From: Prosthecobacter sp.
Lineage (GTDB): Bacteria; Verrucomicrobiota; Verrucomicrobiia; Verrucomicrobiales; Verrucomicrobiaceae
Length of the DNA stretch: 64,000 nucleotides
Assembly: GCA_017853885.1 (NCBI GenBank)
Contig: JAFMIR010000001.1
Location: 186,001-250,000 of the forward strand
Reading direction: 5' to 3'
Shown piece by piece: positions 35,884-44,500 of this stretch. The position numbers and the translations under genes were made by a program. Below the pieces are notes generated by a model. The model ran no database searches, was not told the DNA's origin, and saw nothing but the letters and a program-made list of their open reading frames with translations. Each line of letters begins with the position of its first letter. Within the stretch, counting starts at the first letter, position 1.

Positions 35884-37508
35884 AGCGGCAGCTGCGTGCT
35901 GGTCTCTTCATTTGTCTATGCATTGTCTCCTGCGAAAACTGGAGAGATAACCGCATTCCCAAAGCTGCCGAGTTATCGAGCAGCACCCGCCGTGCGCTTT
36001 CAGCCGATCTTGAGGCCATGGCAAACCACTGGGACGATATGGCAAGTGGCCGGGGAAGTAGCCGCCAAAAGGCTGAAAACAAATACGAGGACGCCCTCTC
36101 AGCTTTTTTGACAAAATGGAAGCGTGAACAATCACCGCGTGAATGGCGACATGGCCAAGCTTTTGATCGGCATGGGCAGAATGGCCGCTTCATCGTCGAA
36201 TTCGAGACTGTTTCAGCAAGCAAATCACCACAGGCTTACGATGATTTTGTCATACCCGAACGAGCCGCTTGGAGTCCCAAACCGGAAAAGACTCACCGAC
36301 TAGGTCTGGGGGTGCCTGTGGTAGGTTGCGTCAAACACAAGGAGGCTCTGCGTGAGGAAACGCTCTTCCTGCCACCTCAAGGAGGCCATTTTACCCTGAC
36401 GGCTTGCATGAGTATTCAGCCGCAGGATGAGAGCGGCACGCGACGCTGCCGTCTACTTTTGCTCAATTCCCTCGATGCCGACACTGTCGAATCACCCGAT
36501 GGCGATAGACAGCTCGCCGCCGACTTCACCTCGGCAAAGCATCTCGCACTGTCCCGAAAAGCCTTTGGAGGCATCTCGATCCAAGGTTTGCTCTATCCAG
36601 AAAAAGCCATGGGTGACTGCCAGCTCTACCGCATGGACGAGTATGACCCACAACGCATTCCCGTCGTTTTTGTTCACGGCCTCATGAGTGATCCGCACAT
36701 CTGGCTGAATATGGTCAGCACCCTATGTGCCGATCCCGTGCTGCGAAAACGATACCAGCCGTGGTATTTTCTGTATCCCACTGCGATGGGTGTGCCACAG
36801 GCCGCCGCCATGCTGCGCAAATCACTCGAGACCGCGCGTGCCCACTTCGACCCAGATCACAATGATCCCGGCATGCACCGCATGGTGCTAGTGGGCCATA
36901 GCATGGGCGGCCTGCTTAGCCGCATGCAGGTCACAGACAGCGGCAGCAAGCTCTGGGATGGCATTTTCAGCAGGCCACCGCACGAGATCAATGTCAGCGA
37001 AAACGTCCGCGCCAGCATGACAGAGGCTCTTTTCGTCAAACCTCTTCCCTACGTGGAGCGGGTCATCTTCATCGCCACACCGCATCGTGGCAGCAGAATT
37101 GCCAGCCTGAACATCGTCCGTCGTCTTACATCCCTCATCCGCATCCCGCTCGACTCGCTCATGATGGTCAATGAGATCCTGTATGGAAACATGGATGCCC
37201 TCTCACCGCAGATCACGAAGTGGGGCGTCTTCTCTTTCATTAGTATCGGCATGCTTTCGGAGAAACATCCGCTGCTGAAAGGTCTCAACGAGACCACGCC
37301 CGCCGTTGATCACCACTCCATCATCGGTGATCGTGGCCGACGCGTCCCGCGTGAGGATTCGAGCGATGGCGTGGTGCCTTACTGGAGCTCCCATCTCAGC
37401 ACGGCGGAGAGCGAGACAATGGTGCCGCATGGCCATGGATGCGTCGAGGAGGCCGATGTCGTACACGAGGTTCTCCAACTGCTTCACGAGCACTTGGAAG
37501 CCCGCTGA
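35880..37508 (+). CDS. Alpha/beta-hydrolase (lipase-like) lipoprotein
   Basis: 542 residues. The N-terminus MKRQLRAGLFICLCIVSC is a lipoprotein signal with Cys at 18, so it should be membrane-anchored outside the cytoplasm. After ~240 residues without known motifs, a hydrolase core starts with VVFVHGLMSDPHIW (~262). It has the nucleophile elbow VLVGHSMGGLLSRM (~338) and a late Asp/His-rich stretch (DGVVPYWSSHL, PHGHGC) supplying the rest of the triad. The fold resembles triacylglycerol lipases and PGAP1-like esterases. It overlaps the upstream DUF1080 gene by 4 bases and is followed after 32 bp by another esterase, suggesting a three-gene unit. Confidence 0.82.
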   Translation: MKRQLRAGLFICLCIVSCENWRDNRIPKAAELSSSTRRALSADLEAMANHWDDMASGRGSSRQKAENKYEDALSAFLTKWKREQSPREWRHGQAFDRHGQNGRFIVEFETVSASKSPQAYDDFVIPERAAWSPKPEKTHRLGLGVPVVGCVKHKEALREETLFLPPQGGHFTLTACMSIQPQDESGTRRCRLLLLNSLDADTVESPDGDRQLAADFTSAKHLALSRKAFGGISIQGLLYPEKAMGDCQLYRMDEYDPQRIPVVFVHGLMSDPHIWLNMVSTLCADPVLRKRYQPWYFLYPTAMGVPQAAAMLRKSLETARAHFDPDHNDPGMHRMVLVGHSMGGLLSRMQVTDSGSKLWDGIFSRPPHEINVSENVRASMTEALFVKPLPYVERVIFIATPHRGSRIASLNIVRRLTSLIRIPLDSLMMVNEILYGNMDALSPQITKWGVFSFISIGMLSEKHPLLKGLNETTPAVDHHSIIGDRGRRVPREDSSDGVVPYWSSHLSTAESETMVPHGHGCVEEADVVHEVLQLLHEHLEAR

Positions 37509-37540
37509 AACTTTGAGGCTTTTAAGAGCGACTTGAAGCT

Positions 37541-38614
37541 ATGAAACCTCTCGCTGCTCTTTTTACCCTCATTTCGATTGCTTTCGCCGAGGGTCCATAT
37601 GCCGTTATGCCGACCGAGTTTGCTGCGCAAAGCGCCGTGGGAGCCTCTCCACTCTTATTTCGTGACGGAACGAGTGTCAAAACAACCGAAGACTGGCAAA
37701 GAAGGCGTCAGGAGATCCTCAAGGAGTGGCATGCCATCATGGGCGAGTGGCCGCCAATTATCGAGAAACCGAAGATCGAGGTGCTGGAGACCATCACACG
37801 CGGAAACGGCATCACACAACGCAAGATTCGTGTCGAGATCGCGCCGGGACAGTCAGGCGAAGGCTACTTGCTGTTTCCCAAAGTTGCGGGAAAGCGCCCA
37901 GCAGTCTTTGTTCCTTTTTACGAGCCCGAGACGAGCACAGGTCAGGGTGGCAAGCCGATGCGTGACTTTGCTTGGCAGCTCACCCAGCGTGGTTTTGTCA
38001 CGCTTTCCATCGGCTCGCCCGGCGGTGATGCACGCAAGCCGGTCCTCAGCGCCGGGGCTCAGTGCCAGCCTCTTTCTTATCTCGGTTATATCTGCGCTAA
38101 TATGTGGCATGCGCTCGCCTCGCTGCCGGAGGTCGACGCGACGCGCATCGGGATCACCGGGCATTCGTATGGTGGGAAATGGTCGCTTTTCGGCTCCTGT
38201 TTGTGGGAAAAGTATGCCTGTGCCGTCTGGAGTGATCCGGGCATTGTCTTTGATGAGGCACGGCATAGCATCAACTATCAGGAACCGTGGTATCTAGGCC
38301 TCGATCCGAAACTGACACGCAAGCCCGGTCTCGTGCGTGAGGACAGCCCACGCACCGGCGCCTACAAGGTGCTCATCGAAAAAGGACACGATCTGCAGGA
38401 ACTGCACGCGCTGATGGCTCCGAGGCCCTTCCTCGTATCAGGTGGAGCCGAGGATCCACCCAAGCGTTGGCTCTCGCTAAAACATGCCATCGCTGTGAAC
38501 CGGATTCTCGGTCACACCGATCGTGTGGCAATGACCAATCGTGAGCTCCACGACCCGAATGAACTATCCAATGAAGCCATCTGCCGCTTCTTCGAGTATT
38601 GGTTGAAGCCGTGA
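37541..38614 (+). CDS. Secreted alpha/beta-hydrolase family protein
   Basis: 357 residues with signal peptide MKPLAALFTLISIAFA. A polar N-terminal part (~20-120) is followed by a hydrolase core with the nucleophile elbow GITGHSYGGKWSLF (Ser ~208). A likely acidic residue lies near MAPRPFLVSGGAEDPP, and the His in NRELHDPNEL completes the triad. The long N-terminal extension and the GYLLFPKVAGKRPAVFVPFY entry resemble acetyl-xylan-esterase and glucuronoyl-esterase relatives of PVC bacteria. I infer removal of ester decorations from plant or algal polysaccharide. Its stop codon abuts the tgt stop on the other strand with no space between. Confidence 0.8.
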   Translation: MKPLAALFTLISIAFAEGPYAVMPTEFAAQSAVGASPLLFRDGTSVKTTEDWQRRRQEILKEWHAIMGEWPPIIEKPKIEVLETITRGNGITQRKIRVEIAPGQSGEGYLLFPKVAGKRPAVFVPFYEPETSTGQGGKPMRDFAWQLTQRGFVTLSIGSPGGDARKPVLSAGAQCQPLSYLGYICANMWHALASLPEVDATRIGITGHSYGGKWSLFGSCLWEKYACAVWSDPGIVFDEARHSINYQEPWYLGLDPKLTRKPGLVREDSPRTGAYKVLIEKGHDLQELHALMAPRPFLVSGGAEDPPKRWLSLKHAIAVNRILGHTDRVAMTNRELHDPNELSNEAICRFFEYWLKP

Positions 38615-40258
38615 TCAAAAATCGATCACAGGGGCTTCATGTTCGCGATTGCTTTGGAAGGTTCGCAAGACCAGATCTGGCTTTGGAAGCTCCTCATTCC
38701 CCACATGGCTCCAATTCAGACCAGGGCAAAAACGCGATTTCCAAGCTCCGCGATGCAGCAGCGTATCTGCGGCCCCATGACGTAGCCAAGGGAAGATCTT
38801 CTTGTGGCTCAAAGCGAGCCTCAAAGCATTGAGATCCCCCGCCACACTCAGAATGTGCATCGGCCGGATCGCATGCTTTTGCGCGAGGGCTTCATAGACC
38901 AAAATAGCCGATATGGCTGCCGCGCCGCTTCCAAGACCTTCATCCAAGACAATGACCGGCGTCTCATCTTTGGCCTTCAAGAGCTTCACCAGATCCGGAA
39001 GCTCCTCTCGGAGCTCGGTAGGCACCACAGTGCCGGTTTCAAGATGACGGATGGATGAACCGTGAAGCTCAAACTGGCCCATTTCGCTCACCATGGAGCT
39101 TTGACCGCGTTTTGGCGGTTTCACCGGATGATCGAGATCCTCCTCGGCGAGGATGGCTCGCTTCTCATGGTAGAGCAGCAAGAAGCGATCTTCGAGAATG
39201 CTCGTGCGGATCTCGCGCATGAGCTGGTGGTAAAAGTGGATGTTGTGCTGGCCGATGAGCGTCCAGCCGAGCGCTTCTTGTGTCTTCGTGAGATGATGCA
39301 AATACGCCCGCGAGTGCGTGGCGCAAACTGGGCATGTGCAGGCAATATCCAGCGGCGCATCAGCGAATTTATACACGCTGCGCCGCAACTCAACGATGCC
39401 CCGCGAGGTGAAGGCGGTGCCGCGTTTCGCCACCTGCGTGGGAATGATGCAGTCAAACATATCCATCCCGCGATGCACGGCTTCCAACAAGTCGATCGGC
39501 ATGCCCACGCCCATCAAGTAACGCGGCCGATCCTCCGGCAGTAGCGCGGCGGTGAGCTCGCACACATCCTCGCGTTGATGTTTTTCTTCACCCACGGCCA
39601 ATCCACCAATGGCGAAGCCATCAAAAGGCATCGTCACCAGCCCAGCGGCGCTTTCTTTCCTCAAATGTGGATATAACGCACCTTGTACGATGGCGAAAAG
39701 TGATTGTGGCGAATCCTCGCGAGCCGCGAGGCTGCGGGCCGCCCAGCGTTGTGTGACCTGCAAGGCCTTCCGAGCCGTTTTTTCATCCGCCGTGCTCGCG
39801 ATGCACTGGTCGAGCACCATCATAATGTCACTACCGATGCTGCGTTGGGTCTGGATGCTTAGTTCCGGGCTTAGCAGGAAGCGGCGGTTATCGACATAGC
39901 TTTGAAACACCGCGCCTTTCTCCGTGATCAATCGCGAATGAGGCAGCGAGAAGATTTGATATCCCCCTGAGTCGGTGAGCACCGAGCCGGGCCATTTCAT
40001 GAAGCGATGAATGCCTCCCATCTTCTCAAACACCTCTGGCCCCGGCCGCAGTAGCAAATGGTAGGTGTTTGCGAGCAAAATCTGCGATCCCGAGGCCGCC
40101 AGCGACTGCGGCGTCTGCGCCTTTACTGTCGCCTGCGTGCCGACTGGCATGAACAACGGCGTCTGGATCAACCCATGCAACGTGCGAAAAGTCGCTGCAC
40201 GCGCCCGCGAACCTGTGGCGCGTGCTTGCAGTTGAAAATCAAGACGATAGAGGGGCAT
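38615..40258 (-). CDS. tgt: tRNA-guanine transglycosylase with C-terminal methyltransferase-like extension
   Basis: 547 residues. Residues 1-~385 are a complete bacterial Tgt, which swaps guanine 34 for preQ1 in queuosine tRNAs (EC 2.4.2.29). DSGGYQIF (~96) holds the general-base Asp and GGLAVGEE (~220) is the family motif. The nucleophile Asp is in FDCIIPTQVAKRG (~270), which differs from the common PTRNARNG. Zinc ligands CTCPVC plus a distal His lie near 303-332. The last ~115 residues (VIVLDEGLGSGAAAISAIL...) look like the start of a Rossmann MnmC-type methyltransferase that ends early at PDLVL-RTFQSNREHEAPVIDF. It follows the adenylate kinase-like gene by 6 bp. Confidence 0.92.
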   Translation of the reverse strand: MPLYRLDFQLQARATGSRARAATFRTLHGLIQTPLFMPVGTQATVKAQTPQSLAASGSQILLANTYHLLLRPGPEVFEKMGGIHRFMKWPGSVLTDSGGYQIFSLPHSRLITEKGAVFQSYVDNRRFLLSPELSIQTQRSIGSDIMMVLDQCIASTADEKTARKALQVTQRWAARSLAAREDSPQSLFAIVQGALYPHLRKESAAGLVTMPFDGFAIGGLAVGEEKHQREDVCELTAALLPEDRPRYLMGVGMPIDLLEAVHRGMDMFDCIIPTQVAKRGTAFTSRGIVELRRSVYKFADAPLDIACTCPVCATHSRAYLHHLTKTQEALGWTLIGQHNIHFYHQLMREIRTSILEDRFLLLYHEKRAILAEEDLDHPVKPPKRGQSSMVSEMGQFELHGSSIRHLETGTVVPTELREELPDLVKLLKAKDETPVIVLDEGLGSGAAAISAILVYEALAQKHAIRPMHILSVAGDLNALRLALSHKKIFPWLRHGAADTLLHRGAWKSRFCPGLNWSHVGNEELPKPDLVLRTFQSNREHEAPVIDF

Positions 40259-40264
40259 GACGAA

Positions 40265-41473
40265 TCAGCCGCGACGAATCTCCGAGCCCTTAAACTGCAC
40301 CGCGATACGGAAGACTTTTTTCTTCCGGCATTCGATCTTACCAGTCTGAAGATCAAATCGGTCGGGAATCTCGATAACGTGAACATCGGTCTTCGCGTGG
40401 AAGCCACGTTCGGAAAAGATGTCGATGAGAATGACCAAGGCCTCGGGATCGTGGAAGAGCTTGTCCTCGGTGTTGATGTCGGCACGACCGGAGATGGCAT
40501 GGCGAACAATGATGGGCATCATCTTGGTCTCGATGAAGGTGACGACAGCCTGCATAAGCTCGGGCTTTTCGACCTTATAGGCATCAAGCCGACGGACGAG
40601 ATCTTGGCGGGCATGACGGATGATTTCACTGGCGAGCGGCAGCTTACGTAAGAGGTCGAAGGTGCGCGGATCAAGCTCTAGTGAGCTTTGGTATTCGAGC
40701 TCTTTGATGATGTTTTCCTGCACCACCCCCAATGGCACCTGCGCATTGATGAAGTGGTAGTGGAAGATCTCCTTTAGCGAAACGAGCGCGTCGTAGGTCT
40801 TCTCTTTGAAAACCTTGTAGCGATTCCGTGCCAATTCGGGATCAAAGTCGGTGGCGCGTTCTTCCCAGAGCTCACCAAGGCCGGATTTACGCACCTCAGC
40901 ATTGTGGACCAAGACTTCTTGGCCGCGCTTGAGCTGTCGAGCGATGCTTTCGGCCTCATCGACAAAGAGCACCATGATGTGGAAAATGGGCTGTTTGAAG
41001 TGCGCGGCATCCAGTGTGTCGAGAAAATCACGGCGCAGGCGCACCATCTTGTCGAACAGCATTTTGAGGCACTCGACCTGGACTTTCGTGCGCGGAAAGC
41101 CGTCTAAGATGGCGCCATTTTGCTGTTCGGGCTCCAGCAGCTTGCGCATGAGGATGCCAACGACCTCGCGATCCCCCACCATGCCTCCGCGTGCTTTGAT
41201 CTCACGAGCCTCCGGAGTGTCGAGCAAGGCGCTGACGACGATGGGCTGCGCATCAATACCACGCACCTGCCGTATGAAATCTGTGTTGGTGCCTTTGCCT
41301 GCACCTGGTGCACCCCCGAGTAGGATCAATTCCTTCGGGAAGCGCAAGTTTTCGCGGCCATAGTCGGCTTCAAGCTGCTTCCAGACATGGTTGAAGATGA
41401 GTTGGGCGTCTTTGATCTCTAAATCAGCCGGAACAACGGGTTTGGCGGCGGTTTCAGGGGCGGTTGATGGCAT
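40265..41473 (-). CDS. Adenylate kinase-like nucleoside monophosphate kinase with C-terminal extension
   Basis: 402 residues, about twice a normal adenylate kinase. A ~45-residue leader precedes the P-loop GGAPGAGKGT (~53-62). Later come GGMVGDREVVGILMRKL, the DGFPRT motif (~119-124) and the RQLKRGQE/LID-side region, giving an NMP kinase core to about residue 245. The final ~155 residues (from DPRTFDLLRKLPLASEIIRH) have no known motif to my eye. They contain a conserved-looking MMPIIVRHAISGRADINTED segment. It transfers phosphate between ATP and an NMP; AMP is assumed. It is upstream of tgt with a 6-bp gap, so one transcript is likely. Confidence 0.82.
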   Translation of the reverse strand: MPSTAPETAAKPVVPADLEIKDAQLIFNHVWKQLEADYGRENLRFPKELILLGGAPGAGKGTNTDFIRQVRGIDAQPIVVSALLDTPEAREIKARGGMVGDREVVGILMRKLLEPEQQNGAILDGFPRTKVQVECLKMLFDKMVRLRRDFLDTLDAAHFKQPIFHIMVLFVDEAESIARQLKRGQEVLVHNAEVRKSGLGELWEERATDFDPELARNRYKVFKEKTYDALVSLKEIFHYHFINAQVPLGVVQENIIKELEYQSSLELDPRTFDLLRKLPLASEIIRHARQDLVRRLDAYKVEKPELMQAVVTFIETKMMPIIVRHAISGRADINTEDKLFHDPEALVILIDIFSERGFHAKTDVHVIEIPDRFDLQTGKIECRKKKVFRIAVQFKGSEIRRG

Positions 41474-41503
41474 GGGTGGGCTTATCGCAGGGAGCGATAA
41501 GGA

Positions 41504-44500
41504 TCAACCCTTCAACGTCATCAGATAGGCGAGCAGGTCGCCCACTTGCTTGTCCTGGAGAGCATCGAGCAGGCCTTCGGGCATGAGAGATCGGCGAATG
41601 AACTTGGTGCTGCGGACGTCGGCTTTGGGGACGCGGCGGTCGGGGAGGCCGGCCTGGCGGATGACGACGGCGTCTTTGTCTTCGCTAACGAAGAAGGCGT
41701 CGATGAGGTCGCCGTTCTTCATTTCGACGCGGTAGATGCGGTAGCCGGGCTCCATGGCGGCGTTTGGCGTGAGGATGTTGCGCAAGACGGCCTCCAGGCC
41801 CATCGCGCCCGCGCCGGAGAGGTTCGGGCCGATTTGACCGCCGGCGCTGCCGATTTGATGGCAGGCCATGCAGAGGGCGCTGAGGGCTTTTCCGGCCTGC
41901 GGATCGCCTTTCGGGGCCAAGGCGGTGAATTTGGCAAATTTGGCGTCGAGGGCCTTCGCGGCTTCTTCGGTGAGCAGCGGCGGAGCGTCGATGGTTTTGG
42001 CGATTCGGGCACCTTTGCCGAAGTTTTTGAATTCGGTCTGATTGGACGGATCGGACCGATCAAAGCCTGCACGCACTTCAGCGGCCGTTTTGGCGCGTTT
42101 GAGCACGCGGAACTCGGTGATGACGCCTTGCGTGCCTTTACTGGGCCCACTCCAGCCGATCTGGCAGTTTTTCCATGTGGTGGGGGCAGGTTGGGTGCCT
42201 TCGGCGTCGAGTTCGCCGTTTTGGTAGATGCGAATATGGCCTTTGTCGTCGCGAGTGACGGCGAGGTGGGTCCAAAGATCAGGCGTCATGGGTTTGTTGG
42301 CCACGCAGACATCGCGCAACTCGGGGCCGGCATAGACGCGGAATTTGCCGGCGAAGAAATTCATGTCCACGCCGCCCTTCACACCGAGGAGGCTGTCTTC
42401 ATTGCCAATGCCAGGCGCGAGCCGCACCCAGGCCTCGACGGTGAAGGGCCCGTCCAGCGTGATCTTCGAATCGACCCACGCGGTGTCCTGGCCATCAAGC
42501 AGCAAGACTTCGCGGAAGATACCGCCGAGCTGCTGCTGGAGCTTTTCGAGCGCGGGATCGTCGCCGAGCACGGTAGCGAGGCGTTCGACGGTGGGGCCGT
42601 CGAGGTCGGTCTGCGGGAGTTTCTTGTCGAGCAAGGCGGTGACGATGATCTTCGCGCCGGCTTTGCTGCTGGAGAGGGCATTGAGAGCGCTGCGACGCTG
42701 GTTTGGGGTTAAGTCAGCGTAGAGACTCACAATGGCTTTAGGAGCCTCTGCACTTCGTGATTTCGCCAAAGCCGTGACGGCTGCATCTCTGACAGCAGGA
42801 GAGTTCGCATCTCGGAAGAGCATGAAGAAGTGAGCCGACTCTTTCGATCCTATTTCACTGAGTGCATTCAACGCTAAAACAGCGTCTTGCGGCCTTGTGT
42901 TGGCTGCTCTTGTGACAAGCACAAGGTCTTCGTCGAGTTCCTGAAGCAGGAAGCCGCTTGCGATCTCAAAGGCTAACTTACGAACGTGGGCGTCCGCACT
43001 CCTGAGCATGGTGCGTGCGGTTTCCACCAGCAGCGGCGCGATCTGCTTCGCATCGAGCTTCGTGCGTTGAGCGACGAGCTTTTCGGCGACGGCGGCGCGG
43101 GATTTTTCGTTTGTCAGGAGCGCTTGGAGGGCTTCGCCGACGCCGAGCTCGGCGGGGAACTGGGCGAGGCGGAGGAGTTCTTCGTCATTCGGAGCGCGGT
43201 CGAGCTGCGGGAGCAGTTTGGCGACACGGGAGGCGCTGGCCTTCGGCTCCAACGCGAGCGAAGCGAGCACGCGGGCCTCGACGGGCAGTTTCGCGGCGGC
43301 TTCGGAGTCGAGGAACTTCGCGACGAGCTCCGGATGACACTCCAGGAACATGCGGACGAGGAAGCGCTCGAACTCGCGGTCGTAGGCCTCGCGCACAGGG
43401 ATCTGTTTTGTGCCGCGGGAGGATTGGATGGTGGGGCCCGGGAGGCTGGGTTTAGCAAAGGCGAGGAGCCCAGCGATGTTTTGATCGGACAGATTTCGAC
43501 CGATCTGAGTGATCTGACCGAACTGACTGCTAGCGAGATACTCTTGAGCAGCAAAATGCGATGCAGGGAGCTGTTTGCGGTCGAGAAGCTCTTGCCAGGC
43601 AAGGTGAACTTGACCGACAGGCTCTTTGCCCAGCGATGCGACAAGCTCCTCGGTGCTCAGCTTCGTGAAATCAGCGACTTCGGTCTTCGCGGCTTTCGTT
43701 TTGACCCGCCAGATGCGTCCGCGTGTCTTGTCACGATCTGGATGCGCACGTGGCACCTCGTTGTGGGAGATGATCTTGTTGTACCAATCGACGATGTAGA
43801 TGCAGCTGTCGGGGCCGTTGGTGAGGGCGACGGGGCGGAAGAAGGGATCGTCGCAAGTAATGAGGTCGGGGAGCTGGGCGAGCTTCCAATACGCGCCGTC
43901 GCGATGCATGGCGAGGGTTTGGATCTTGGAGATGATGGGATTGGCGACGGCCATGCTGTGCGCGGCGTCTTTGTCCTTCAGCGATCCACTTTCGATGAGC
44001 GCGAGGCCGCTCAAACCGGTGCCACCCATGCGCACCTCGGTCTGCGGCGGAAAATCGGGCTGGTAGCTCTTCTTTAAGGCCTCCATGCCGCCGGGGTAGT
44101 AGGCGTATTCGTGGAAAGGCATGACGGGGTAGCCGTAGTCGTTCGCTTCCTGAATGAAGGTCTCGCCTTCGCCGGTGATGACGAGGCCCCAGATGTTGTT
44201 CGGGCCGGTGCTGATGACTTCAAACTCACTGCCATCGGGTCGCATGCGAGCCATGCTGCACTTCGGCCAATCGACGACTTTGTCGCTGCCGGGTTTGCGG
44301 ACTTGGCTGTTGTTGAAAAGGCCCTGCGCCATCCAGATCCAGCCGCCGGGGGCCCGCGTAAATTGATGCGGAAACAAATGCGAGTCCTGCACGCCGAAGC
44401 CGGTGAGCACGACGTCGAAGGTATCCGCCTTACCGTCGCCATTCGTGTCTTTGTAGAGCTTCAAATCGTGGCCGTGCTGGACGTAGCAGGTATCGCCCGC

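Noticed and set aside
38611-38629. GTGATC...GATCAC hairpin over the facing stop codons of the esterase and tgt genes
   Set aside because: A 6-bp stem with no U-run is too weak to call a terminator.
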